Below, piece after piece: positions 56,900 through 64,000 of a stretch of 64,000 nt of DNA (positions within the stretch are counted from its first letter, which is position 1; each line of letters begins with the position of its first letter). Source of the stretch: Parvibaculum sedimenti. GTDB taxonomy: Bacteria > Pseudomonadota > Alphaproteobacteria > Parvibaculales > Parvibaculaceae. The notes below the pieces were generated by a model. The model was not told the DNA's origin and searched no databases. It saw only the letters and a list, made by a program, of their open reading frames with translations. A program made the position numbers and the translations under genes. The DNA lies in the NCBI RefSeq assembly GCF_009184905.1, contig NZ_WESC01000004.1, positions 62,001 through 126,000 on the forward strand, given 5' to 3'.

Positions 56900-57110
56900 G
56901 AAGTGAGGCAGCGTCCGGCGCGAAAAGGGGGGAGAGTCTCGGACGGCGCGGGTCGGGGACGCGCTCACCGCCCATAAACGAACGGGCGGCGAATGGCGAA
57001 TGAACAGACCGACTTCTGGACCGGCTTCGGCTCGGGGTTATAGTGTAAGGAAAAGAACCGGCGAAACGAGCAAAAATGCGCCAGTTCGCCGATATCAGGG
57101 AGGAGCAAAG

Positions 57111-58316
57111 ATGGATCTCGCCATGCGGCCCGAGGATGTCGCCTTTCGCGACGAAGTACGGGCATTTCTCGACGAGCAATTGACGGACGATCTGAAGGCG
57201 CATGCGAAGCTGACGCCAGGCATCCTCGCCGATCACGATCTCCGCGTTGAGTGGCTGAAGCGCCTTCATAAGCGCGGCTGGTCCGCCCCTTCCTGGCCGA
57301 AGGAATATGGCGGGCCGGGCTGGAACGTGATGCAGCGTTTCATCTGGTCGTCGGAATGCGCCGCCGCCGGCGCGCCGCTGGGTTCCAATATGGGCCTTTC
57401 CATGGTCGGGCCGACGCTTATGGGTCACGGCACGCCTGAGCAGCGCGCGAAATACCTGCCGCGCATCCTGTCGGGCGAAGACTGGTGGTGTCAGGGCTAT
57501 TCGGAGCCGGGTTCGGGTTCCGACCTCGCCTCGCTCCAGTGCCGTGCGGTTGCCGACGGAGACGATTACGTCATCAATGGCACCAAGCTCTGGACCACGG
57601 GCGCGCATATCGCCAACAAGATGTTCTGCCTCGTGCGCACCGACCCCAAGGCAAAGCCGCAGGAAGGCATTTCCTTCATCCTGATCGACGAGTTCCCCGC
57701 GCCGGGAATCAAGATCGAGCCGATCATCACGCTGGCGGGCGACCATGAGGTCAATCAGGTCTTCTTCGACGATGCGCGCGTACCCCGCGCCAATCTCGTC
57801 GGCGCGGAGAACAATGGCTGGACGGTGGCGAAATACCTGCTCGAATTCGAGCGCGGCGGCGCGGCCCATGGCGCGAACCTCCGCAACTCGATCAACAGGC
57901 TCAAAGCCATCGCCACGACCGAGCGCGATGACGGGGAGCGGCTGATCGACGATCCCGCGTTCCGCCGCAAGATCGACGAAACCGATGTCGAGGTAACGGC
58001 GGTCGAGTTCACCGAGCACCGCATCATGTCGCAGCTGTCTAATGGACAGAACCCCGGCGCGGCCGCCTCGATGATCAAGCTGCGCGGCGCCGACACCAAC
58101 CAGCGCATCACCGAACTCTGCGTCGAGGCCATCGGTTATTACGCTGCGCCGCATGTGCTCGAAGCCCGCAACTGGGGCTCCAACGTCGCCCCGGTCGGCC
58201 CGGAACATGCGCTCATGGTCATGCCGAAATATCTCAACACCCGCGCAACGACGATTTACGGCGGGTCGAATGAGGTTCAGCACAACATCATGGCGAAGCT
58301 CGTGCTGGGGCTCTGA
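57111..58316 (+). CDS. Acyl-CoA dehydrogenase family protein (first of tandem pair)
   Basis: This 401-residue flavoenzyme introduces the alpha-beta double bond into an acyl-CoA. It has GWSAPSWPKEYGGPGWNV, the FAD/substrate loop WCQGYSEPGSGSDLASLQ (residues about 125-142), GTKLWTTGAH and the C-terminal IYGGSNEVQHNIMAKLVLGL (split as YGGSNEVQHNIMAKL). A clear AGGAGC site precedes ATG 57111. It is followed after 244 bases by a close paralogue. This subgroup is frequent in steroid and branched-chain lipid degraders; the substrate cannot be assigned. Confidence 0.93.
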   Translation: MDLAMRPEDVAFRDEVRAFLDEQLTDDLKAHAKLTPGILADHDLRVEWLKRLHKRGWSAPSWPKEYGGPGWNVMQRFIWSSECAAAGAPLGSNMGLSMVGPTLMGHGTPEQRAKYLPRILSGEDWWCQGYSEPGSGSDLASLQCRAVADGDDYVINGTKLWTTGAHIANKMFCLVRTDPKAKPQEGISFILIDEFPAPGIKIEPIITLAGDHEVNQVFFDDARVPRANLVGAENNGWTVAKYLLEFERGGAAHGANLRNSINRLKAIATTERDDGERLIDDPAFRRKIDETDVEVTAVEFTEHRIMSQLSNGQNPGAAASMIKLRGADTNQRITELCVEAIGYYAAPHVLEARNWGSNVAPVGPEHALMVMPKYLNTRATTIYGGSNEVQHNIMAKLVLGL

Positions 58317-58337
58317 AACCCGGATTTCTCTCGACAG

Positions 58338-58363
58338 GTCATCCCGGCGAAAGCCGGGATGAC
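58338..58363. repeat. REP-like palindrome between the two acyl-CoA dehydrogenase genes
   Basis: GTCATCCCGGC-GAAA-GCCGGGATGAC, an 11-bp perfect stem with a GAAA tetraloop; the most complete copy of the local repeat family. Confidence 0.9.
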
Positions 58364-58560
58364 GATGAGAGGGTGCCGTCCCACCCGCTCCATCCAATAC
58401 CCGCGACTCCTGACGTAGCGTCGCCCATGCGCGGGACGGAAATCCGCAAGCCGCCCGGCAGAACGGGCTTGCCCCTCCCCATCCCCCTCGACAGACTGCC
58501 CCGACAAAGCCAATGCCAGCGCTGTTTCGGGCGCGGACATGACAAGAAAAGACGGGGAAA

Positions 58561-59763
58561 ATGGATCTCAATTTCACGCGCGAAGACGCTGCATTCCGCG
58601 ACGAAGTACGCGCCTTTCTCGACGAGAAGCTGACGCCGGAACTGAAGGAAGCGGGCAGCCTGACCACCAGTGTCTTCACCGACAAGAAGTGGAATCTCGC
58701 CTGGCAGAAGATCCTCTATGAAAAGGGCTGGGTCGCACCCGCATGGCCGGTCGAATATGGCGGCACGGGCTGGACGGAGATGCAGAAATATATCTGGGCG
58801 TCGGAATGTGCGCGCTACGGCACACCACATCTTTCGCCCATGGGGCTGCGCATGTGCGCGCCGGTGCTGATGAAATACGGCACGCCGGAGCAGAAGGCGT
58901 TCTTCCTGCCGCGCATCCTCAAGGGCGAGGACTATTGGTGCCAGGGCTATTCGGAGCCGGGATCGGGCTCGGACCTCGCCTCGCTCCAGCTTCGCGCGGT
59001 CAGCGACGGCGACGACTATGTGCTCAATGGATCGAAGATCTGGACGACACATGCCCATTTCGCCAATCGCATGTTCTGCCTTGTACGGACGAAATGGGAC
59101 GGCAAGCCGCAGGAGGGCATTACCTTCATACTGCTCGAAATGAACACGCCCGGCATCAAGGTTGAGCCGATCATCACGCTTGCGGGCGAGCACGAAGTCA
59201 ATCAGGTCTTCTTCGACGAGGTGCGCGTGCCCAAGACGAACCGCGTCGGGCCGGAGCATGAGGGCTGGACGGTGGCGAAGTATCTGCTCGAATTCGAGCG
59301 CGGCGGCGCCTATGCGGCGGGTCTCGCGGTCGGCATCGAAAAGGTGCGCTCCATCGCATCGGCCGAGCGCTCGTCGGACGGCGACCGGCTGATCGACGAT
59401 CCGTCCTTCCGCCGCAAGCTCGACGAGACCGAGATCGCGGTGAAGGCGATGGAAATCACCGAGCACCGTGTGATGTCTGAACTCGCGGGCGGCAAGAACC
59501 CCGGCCCCGCCTCATCCATGCTCAAGACGCGCGGCACCGAGACGACGCAGGCGATCGACGAACTCGCGGTCGAGGCAATTGCCTTCTACGCCAATGCCGA
59601 CCAGCACGACGCCCGTCAACCCGGCTCCAACGTCGCGCCCATCGGCCCCGCCCACGGCCTCACCGCCGTGCCCCGCTATCTCAACAACCGCGCCGCCTCG
59701 ATCTACGGCGGCTCGAACGAAATCCAGCGCGGGATCATGGCAAAGCTGGTGCTGGGGCTTTGA
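58561..59763 (+). CDS. Acyl-CoA dehydrogenase family protein (second of tandem pair)
   Basis: This 400-residue paralogue of the preceding gene is collinear throughout: GWVAPAWPVEYGGTGWTE, YWCQGYSEPGSGSDLASLQ, GSKIWTTHAH, VAKYLLEFERGGAYAA and YGGSNEIQRGIMAKL. It shares the same flavin chemistry. The pair arose by gene duplication and might take different chain lengths or form a mixed tetramer; neither is proven by the sequence. Confidence 0.93.
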   Translation: MDLNFTREDAAFRDEVRAFLDEKLTPELKEAGSLTTSVFTDKKWNLAWQKILYEKGWVAPAWPVEYGGTGWTEMQKYIWASECARYGTPHLSPMGLRMCAPVLMKYGTPEQKAFFLPRILKGEDYWCQGYSEPGSGSDLASLQLRAVSDGDDYVLNGSKIWTTHAHFANRMFCLVRTKWDGKPQEGITFILLEMNTPGIKVEPIITLAGEHEVNQVFFDEVRVPKTNRVGPEHEGWTVAKYLLEFERGGAYAAGLAVGIEKVRSIASAERSSDGDRLIDDPSFRRKLDETEIAVKAMEITEHRVMSELAGGKNPGPASSMLKTRGTETTQAIDELAVEAIAFYANADQHDARQPGSNVAPIGPAHGLTAVPRYLNNRAASIYGGSNEIQRGIMAKLVLGL

Positions 59764-59787
59764 GCTCTCGCGATTAAATCAACCGTC

Positions 59788-59869
59788 ATGACCCGCTTCA
59801 TGCGGGTCATCCACGTCTGCCTTGTTGCTGCATCGCCAAGACGTGGATGGCCCGGTCAAGCCGGGCCAT
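59788..59869. repeat. Composite palindromic element (two REP-like hairpins inside an outer inverted repeat)
   Basis: The hairpins ATGACCCGC-TTCAT-GCGGGTCAT (59788-59810) and ATGGCCCGG-TCAAG-CCGGGCCAT (59847-59869) flank an outer inverted repeat ATCCACGTCT (59809-59818) / AGACGTGGAT (59839-59848). The arrangement recalls BIME-type mosaics. It sits just after the second acyl-CoA dehydrogenase gene. Confidence 0.85.
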
Positions 59870-59949
59870 GACGGCTAAGAGACTAGAACAAGTGCCCCTA
59901 GTTCCCTGCCTTCGCAAGGATAACATTGGCGCTCGCGAGCCGCGCCTCG

Positions 59950-60150
59950 TCAGCCGCGCCGGAAAAGTCCGATCCTTTCGGCCTCTTGGGTCATCGCGCG
60001 CTCGGCAGCCACGAGACACTCTTGCGCATCCAACGCGGCTTGATGACGTTGAACATCGTCCGGATTCTCATTGGACAACCGCACTGCTTCGTTTTTCTTT
60101 TTTTCCAGCGCTTCACATCTGGCCCGAAGCTCATCAAGTTTTTGATGCAT
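59950..60150 (-). CDS. Small coiled-coil hypothetical protein
   Basis: This 66-residue protein has a strong AAGGAG site seven bases before ATG 60150. It is almost entirely helical and charged (LDELRARCEALEKKKNEAV, HQAALDAQECLVAAERAMTQ), with heptad spacing of Leu/Ala, so a short coiled coil is likely. No signal peptide or family is recognised. It is 72 bases upstream of the stop of nothing related; the MaoC gene lies on the same strand behind it. Confidence 0.6.
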   Translation of the reverse strand: MHQKLDELRARCEALEKKKNEAVRLSNENPDDVQRHQAALDAQECLVAAERAMTQEAERIGLFRRG

Positions 60151-60222
60151 GACGCTCTCCTTTTTTGCCTAACGATGAGCCTGCCATTGAAAAGCCCTGA
60201 CGCAAGCGGAATTTCATCGGAC

Positions 60223-60663
60223 CTACCTCTTCCGCGCGATTAGCAGCGTCGTCGTCTGCGTGAAGACTGTCTCGCCGTTCTGATTCAGGAGCGTATGGCG
60301 GTTCTTCACGACGCCGCGGTCGGGTTTCGATGAGCTTGGTTTCGTCTCGATGCATTCGATGACGAGGCGGAGCTGGTCGCCGCGTTTGGCGGCTTTGTGG
60401 AAACGCACCTCGTCATAGCCCAGCGCGCCGATGACGGCGGTTTCTTCCGGCAGGCGCGCGGCGAGCCAGAGAACAACCGACTGGATGTGCGAACCGCAGG
60501 CGGTCAGCGTGCCGTAGACGGATTTTGCGGCAGCTTCCTTGTCGATGTGGAAGGGCTGCGGGTCCCACTTCTTTGCAAAGGAGACGATTTCATCTTCCGT
60601 CATGTCGTAGACGGCATCGATCTCGTGTCGTTCGCCGACAACGAAGTCATCAAAATAGCGCAT
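60223..60663 (-). CDS. MaoC-family hotdog dehydratase
   Basis: This 146-residue protein starts at ATG 60663 (GGAGGGG site). It has the R-hydratase pattern FAKKWDPQPFHIDKEAA, with the catalytic Asp and His in DPQPFHID (about residues 34-41). It would hydrate an enoyl-CoA. With the adjoining thiolase and two dehydrogenases it fits a beta-oxidation or acyl-CoA degradation set, although the MaoC gene is on its own transcript. Confidence 0.9.
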   Translation of the reverse strand: MRYFDDFVVGERHEIDAVYDMTEDEIVSFAKKWDPQPFHIDKEAAAKSVYGTLTACGSHIQSVVLWLAARLPEETAVIGALGYDEVRFHKAAKRGDQLRLVIECIETKPSSSKPDRGVVKNRHTLLNQNGETVFTQTTTLLIARKR

Positions 60664-60695
60664 CTCACTCCCCTCCGCATCTCGCGTAAAGATGG

Positions 60696-60715
60696 ATCCC
60701 GGCCTTCGCCGGGAT
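60696..60715. repeat. REP-like palindrome upstream of the MaoC gene
   Basis: ATCCCGGC-CTTC-GCCGGGAT, followed by GAC; an 8-bp copy of the local GTCAT-type family, 33 bases before ATG 60663. Confidence 0.8.
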
Positions 60716-60755
60716 GACAGCTGAATATGGGGCGAGGCCGGGGCACCGCCAAAGA

Positions 60756-60783
60756 AAAAGGCCCGCCGTTTCCGACGAGCCTT
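60756..60783 (-). terminator. Rho-independent terminator after the thiolase gene
   Basis: On the minus strand AAGGCTCGTCG and CGGCGGGCCTT pair over 11 positions (two G-U pairs) around a short loop, followed by TTTTTC. It lies 20 bases beyond the thiolase stop. Confidence 0.78.
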
Positions 60784-60803
60784 TCTCATTCAGGCGTTTC
60801 GAA

Positions 60804-62006
60804 TTACGCGAATTCGAACAGACCCGCAGCGCCCATACCACCACCGATGCACATGGTGACGACGCCGTACTTCACGTTCTGACCGGCTTCGCGACGGCGA
60901 CGGCCTTCGAGCAGGATGTGGCCGGTGCAGCGCGCGCCGGTCATGCCAAAGGGATGGCCGATCGAGATCGAGCCGCCATTGACGTTGTACTTCTCGGGGT
61001 CGATGCCGAGGCGGTCGCGCGAATAGAGGCACTGGCTCGCGAAGGCTTCGTTCAGCTCCCACAGGTCGATGTCGTCGACCTTGAGGCCGTGACGGGCGAG
61101 GAGACGCGGCACGGCGAAGACCGGGCCGATGCCCATCTCGTCGGGCTCGCAACCGGCAACCGCGAAGCCGCGGAAAATGCCGAGCACGTCGGACCCACGC
61201 TTCTCGGCTTCCTTGCGTTCCATGATGACGACGGCAGCGGCACCATCCGAAAGCTGCGAGGCGTTGCCGGCGGTGACGAAGTTGCCTTCGCCGCGCACGG
61301 GCTTCAGCGAGGCGAGGCCTTCAAGCGTCGTCTCGGGACGGTTGCACTCGTCCTTCGTCACCGTGACGTCGACGATCTTCTCTTCGCCCGTCGCCTTGTC
61401 CACGACCTTCATCTTGGTCGCCATCGGAACGATTTCGTCCTTGAACAGGTCGGCGGCCTGGGCGGCGGCGGTGCGCTGCTGCGAACGGAGCGAGTATTCG
61501 TCCTGATATTCGCGGCTGACGTTGTAACGCTTGGCGACGATGTCGGCGGTCTCGATCATCGGCATCCACAGCGCCGGATAGGTCGCCATCAGCTTTTCTT
61601 CGGTGAGGTTCTTCGTGTTGATGCCACCCATGGAGACGAGCGAGATCGACTCGACGCCGGCGCCGACCGTGATCGGCACGTCTTCGTTGAGGACGCGGCC
61701 CGCCGCGATGGCAATGGAGTTGAGGCCCGACGAGCAGAAGCGGCTGACCGTGAAGCCCGAGGTGGTGACGGGGCAGCCGGCCCAGATGGCGGCGAGACGG
61801 CCCGTGTTCATGCCGGTCGCGCCTTCGGGGCTGCCGCAGCCCATGACGACGTCTTCGACTTCGCCCGGCTCGATGCCGGCACGCTCGATCGCGTGCTTGA
61901 CGGCGTGGCCACCCATGGCGGCGCCATGGGTCATGTTGAAGCCGCCGCGGCCGGACTTTGCGAGGCCGGTGCGCGCGGTGGAGACGATGACTGCTTCTCT
62001 CGACAT
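60804..62006 (-). CDS. Acetyl-CoA C-acyltransferase (thiolase)
   Basis: This 400-residue thiolase has all catalytic residues: the acyl-accepting Cys in [14 protein letters not shown] (about residue 91), the His in [10 protein letters not shown] (about 352) and the second Cys in [12 protein letters not shown] (about 382). It either cleaves 3-ketoacyl-CoA in beta-oxidation or condenses acetyl-CoA; sequence alone does not decide. An upstream AGGAG-like site (GGGAGAAC) precedes ATG 62006. A terminator follows. Confidence 0.95.
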   Translation of the reverse strand: MSREAVIVSTARTGLAKSGRGGFNMTHGAAMGGHAVKHAIERAGIEPGEVEDVVMGCGSPEGATGMNTGRLAAIWAGCPVTTSGFTVSRFCSSGLNSIAIAAGRVLNEDVPITVGAGVESISLVSMGGINTKNLTEEKLMATYPALWMPMIETADIVAKRYNVSREYQDEYSLRSQQRTAAAQAADLFKDEIVPMATKMKVVDKATGEEKIVDVTVTKDECNRPETTLEGLASLKPVRGEGNFVTAGNASQLSDGAAAVVIMERKEAEKRGSDVLGIFRGFAVAGCEPDEMGIGPVFAVPRLLARHGLKVDDIDLWELNEAFASQCLYSRDRLGIDPEKYNVNGGSISIGHPFGMTGARCTGHILLEGRRRREAGQNVKYGVVTMCIGGGMGAAGLFEFA

Positions 62007-62508
62007 GAAGTTCTCCCGGAAGGGGGTTGGTTCCTATCGCCCGCGCAGCCTTATGATTTTTATGAGCAGCCGCCCCGGCGAGTTGAGGCGCACCATAAAC
62101 GGCGGCTTACGGGTTCGGAAAGAAGAATTTCCCAGAGGCCGCTGCGTCTAGCGGCAAGCAGGCTGCAGCGGCCGAATAGGCATTATGGAAAATAAAAAGG
62201 CTATTCGCCGATGAAATGGCTGGCGATTTGGCGGAGCTGGTGCCGAGGCACGAGCCGGCCGAGCGCGTCGGACAGGTCCGTCAGCACATCGGAACCGGCA
62301 TTTTCCTGAACAAGAATGAAAGCCAATGTGTGACGGATGAACAGGGTAGAAAGCCACGCCCGCTCGTCCGGAAGGAAAGAATGGTGGCCGCCTCACGCAT
62401 GGGATTCGATCCTGATGGACGGCGGACCACTCTTGCCCCTTTTCGCATCGGCACTCGCCCTTTAAGTAGGGGGCTCCTTCCCATTACTCCAGTTCAGGCA
62501 GCTTTCCC
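62007..62508. other. Intergenic stretch upstream of thiolase and hotdog genes, with inverted repeats
   Basis: These 502 bases hold the divergent promoters, a broken small frame (62201-62400, listed separately) and a structured patch. In that patch GGCCGCTGC (62137-62145) pairs with GCAGCGGCC (62165-62173), while GCCGCT and AGCGGC (62139-62155) could pair instead. The two structures exclude each other. CGAATAG (62173-62179) and CTATTCG (62201-62207) form a further inverted repeat. I assign no function. Confidence 0.5.
62201..62400 (-). pseudogene. Possible frameshifted small gene (about 66 codons)
   Basis: ATG 62400 (AGGA eight bases upstream) opens MREAATIL, after which a shift of one base (at the CTTTCC run, about 62378) gives a protein-like reading: FLPDERAWLSTLFIRHT, LAFILVQENAGSDVLTDLSD, then ALGRLVPRHQLRQIASHFIGE to TAG at 62201. 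Codon third positions are GC-rich and the composition looks protein-like, unlike the nominal frames. It could be a decayed gene, a sequencing error or a recoded gene. The family is not recognised. Confidence 0.35.
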
Positions 62509-62928
62509 ATGAGTGACGTTCCGCCCGGCTTCGCGCCCGTCCAGTCGAAAGGTTTCGGCGGCTTCACGGGGCCCGTCTATCGCGGGCATGACGCGAAGGG
62601 CGAGGTCTTCATTTTCGATGTCGCCGCACAGCACCTGAACGGCGGCGACAGGCTCCATGGCGGCATGATGATGACGCTCGCCTCCATCGTGCTCGGCGAG
62701 GCCGCGAAATCCGCCGCCGAAAAAAGCGAGCCCGGCGCGGACGCCCGCGCCCTGTCGCTCAATTGCGACTTCGTCAGCGCGGGCGAAAGGGACGAGCGCG
62801 TCGAATGCCGGGCGACCATCACGCGGGCGACGCGTAGCGTGCTTTTCATTGCGGGCGAACTCTGCGTCGGCTCGCGCATCCTGATGAGCGCCACCGGCGT
62901 CTATGCAATCAAGCGGGCGGAAGCGTGA
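62509..62928 (+). CDS. Hotdog thioesterase (PaaI/4HBT type)
   Basis: This 139-residue hotdog protein has HLNGGDRLHGGMMMTLASIVLG (core RLHGGMMMTLASIV) and LSLNCDFVSAGERDERVEC. It probably hydrolyses an acyl-CoA. Its stop overlaps the GTG start of the next hotdog gene by four bases, so the two are translationally coupled and may form a mixed oligomer. Confidence 0.87.
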   Translation: MSDVPPGFAPVQSKGFGGFTGPVYRGHDAKGEVFIFDVAAQHLNGGDRLHGGMMMTLASIVLGEAAKSAAEKSEPGADARALSLNCDFVSAGERDERVECRATITRATRSVLFIAGELCVGSRILMSATGVYAIKRAEA

Positions 62929-63392
62929 CCGAGACGAGCCCAAAGACCCTGCGGGGACCGGGACCTCTCAAACCCCTCATCGACGCGCCCGCGCCAGAAG
63001 GCTTCACGCCCGTCGATCTCTTCGATCCATTCGAAGCCTTTGTCGGCCCCTTCTTCGAGCGCATCGAGGAAGACGGCACACGAGTCTCCGCTTTCCGCAT
63101 CGACGAACGTCATGTCCGCGAGGACGGTACCGTGCATGAAGGCATGATGCTGACCTTCGCCGACGCCTTTATGGGCGGGACGGCATGGCGAGCGAAGAAC
63201 GACCGGCCTTGCGTCACGTTGAGCCTGCAGGCGAGCATCCTTGCCGACGCGAAACTCGACGACGTCGTGACCTGCCGCGCCAGGGCCGATCACCAGACCC
63301 GGGCCATCGTGTTCGTGTCGGCCTCTTTCTGGGTCGGCGAAGACAAAGTCATGACGGCGACGAGCCTGTTCAAGGTGCTCGGCGAACGCTAG
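62925..63392 (+). CDS. Hotdog thioesterase (PaaI/4HBT type), second of pair
   Basis: This 155-residue protein starts at GTG 62925, inside the stop of the previous gene (GTGA). The hotdog core is HVREDGTVHEGMMLTFADAFMG with Glu in place of the usual first Gly after His (VHEGMML), then VTLSLQASILADAKLDDVV. It is longer at the N-terminus than its partner by about 30 residues (PLIDAPAPEGFTPVDLF). The substrate is unknown. Confidence 0.86.
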   Translation: MTETSPKTLRGPGPLKPLIDAPAPEGFTPVDLFDPFEAFVGPFFERIEEDGTRVSAFRIDERHVREDGTVHEGMMLTFADAFMGGTAWRAKNDRPCVTLSLQASILADAKLDDVVTCRARADHQTRAIVFVSASFWVGEDKVMTATSLFKVLGER

Positions 63393-63437
63393 ATTCCTCC
63401 CCACCGTCCGGAGAGACGGCACCAGAGAGAGGAACCA

Positions 63438-63851
63438 ATGCCAGCACCCCATACGGGCGGATGTCTCTGCGGCGCCATTCGCTACGAAGTGACGAGCGAG
63501 CCCGTGGCCGCCGCACTCTGCCATTGCCGCGATTGCCAATACGTCTCGGGCGGCGAACCGGCCGCGGTCGTCATCGTGGCCCGCGACGCACTGAAGATCA
63601 CAAAGGGTAAGCCGAAGAGCTATTCGGTCGTCGGCGACAGCGGCAAGCATGTGACCCGCCAGTTCTGCGAGAATTGCGGCACACCGTTGTTCAGCGACGT
63701 CGAAGCCAATCCGGCGATCTGGGTCGTGAAGGCCGGCTCGTTCGACGATCCGAGCTGGATAAAGCCGGGCGCGATTTTCTATACATCCTCGGCGCAGCCT
63801 TGGGCCCATATGGACGCGAACCTGCCGCAGTTCCCGAAGATGCCGGGCTGA
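63438..63851 (+). CDS. GFA-family zinc-binding protein (glutathione-dependent formaldehyde-activating-like)
   Basis: This 137-residue Mss4-like protein has the family cysteines HTGGCLCGAIRYEV, CHCRDCQYVSGG and FCENCGTPLF, which bind zinc. Members named GFA were thought to speed formaldehyde conjugation with glutathione; for most the reaction is unproven. AGAGAGGAA precedes ATG 63438. Confidence 0.9.
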   Translation: MPAPHTGGCLCGAIRYEVTSEPVAAALCHCRDCQYVSGGEPAAVVIVARDALKITKGKPKSYSVVGDSGKHVTRQFCENCGTPLFSDVEANPAIWVVKAGSFDDPSWIKPGAIFYTSSAQPWAHMDANLPQFPKMPG

Positions 63852-63876
63852 GGCAGCCGCCTGCTTTCCCTTTCAT

Positions 63877-63900
63877 CATGCCCGTTTCATGCGGGGCATG
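63877..63900. repeat. REP-like palindrome (imperfect)
   Basis: CATGCCCG-TTTCATG-CGGGGCATG with one bulged base, followed by ACG; a degenerate copy of the local repeat family between the GFA gene and the convergent partial gene. Confidence 0.7.
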
Positions 63901-63909
63901 ACGTGAAGG

Positions 63910-64000
63910 TCAGATCGCATCCTTTACCGGCAGCAGGTCGTCGAAATTCGGCTCGCGCTTCTCGGCCTTGGCGGTGAAGCTCTCCATCATGTCGTGCGGC
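63910..64000 (-). CDS. C-terminal end of a probable enoyl-CoA hydratase/isomerase (partial)
   Basis: Only the last 30 codons are in the window: PHDMMESFTAKAEKREPNF then DDLLPVKDAI and a TGA at 63910-63912. The ESFTAKAEKREPNF ending resembles crotonase-family C-termini (EG..AF.EKR.P.F). The neighbouring acyl-CoA genes agree, but so little sequence leaves the family tentative. Confidence 0.55.
   Translation of the reverse strand, partial: PHDMMESFTAKAEKREPNFDDLLPVKDAI

Noticed and set aside
62148-62396. 82-codon minus-strand frame MRRPPFF...
   Set aside because: It is Arg/Pro/Cys-rich and uses the frame next to the protein-like one; the shifted reading is far more plausible as coding.

Overview
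The window is a dense, GC-rich chromosomal segment of an alphaproteobacterium, most likely of the order Hyphomicrobiales. A Parvibaculum-like organism is my guess, based on the tandem acyl-CoA dehydrogenases and fatty-acid genes. The best lineage marker is the minus-strand housekeeping run murA - DUF2948 - hisD - UPF0262 - low-Mr phosphatase - infA - maf - rng - yacG (27.8-34.8 kb), an order typical of alphaproteobacteria. There is no prophage, insertion sequence, integrase or CRISPR array.

Layout. 0-5.1 kb: the 5' part of a TonB receptor with a perfect Zur-type palindrome at its promoter, then a translationally chained run of ppk2, a MgtC/DUF4010 membrane protein, an MFS transporter and rlmJ. 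5.2-10.3 kb: an MFS transporter, then a two-gene minus-strand operon. Its products are a large protein with a C-terminal PhoU-like/DUF47 domain and a pyruvate-phosphate-dikinase-like protein that keeps the ATP-grasp and phosphohistidine domains but lacks the pyruvate-binding barrel. A PHO-box-like direct repeat lies upstream. This operon is the strongest candidate for an undescribed system. 10.3-15.3 kb: aldehyde dehydrogenase, GMC oxidoreductase with a Tat-exported partner, mtgA, and a glycine-zipper protein. 15.4-17.5 kb: a P19-type iron protein and a NapH-like 4Fe-4S membrane protein. 17.6-23.2 kb: TetR and DUF1348 divergent from an RND efflux pair, with a two-site operator between. 23.3-25 kb: DUF3311 plus a sodium/solute symporter. 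25-26.9 kb: methionine salvage mtnBDC. 27-35.1 kb: an SDR and the housekeeping run.

35.3-39.1 kb is the most accessory-looking part. It holds tRNA-Thr(GGT), an Asp-rich secreted protein, an AT-richer gene encoding a zinc ribbon plus a nucleoside-deoxyribosyltransferase-like domain (possible defence or signalling function), an aldehyde dehydrogenase and a Pro/Tyr-rich secreted protein. 39.2-48.9 kb: an RNA methyltransferase, photolyase, a LOG-family protein, a BtuCDF/FecCD-type uptake operon, thioesterase, DUF3237, MFS, a GH17-like hydrolase and an EamA-type transporter. 49-54.3 kb: class I ribonucleotide reductase nrdAB (no ATP cone seen), proline iminopeptidase and a glutamine amidotransferase. 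54.2-64 kb: an SDR, a K+/H+ antiporter, then lipid-catabolism genes (two acyl-CoA dehydrogenases, MaoC hydratase, thiolase, two hotdog thioesterases), a GFA-family protein and the 3' end of a probable enoyl-CoA hydratase.

A family of short GTCAT-type palindromes is confined to the right quarter (48.9-63.9 kb). Convergent genes are packed so tightly that several overlap at their 3' ends. All functional calls come from recognising protein families by eye; no search was run.
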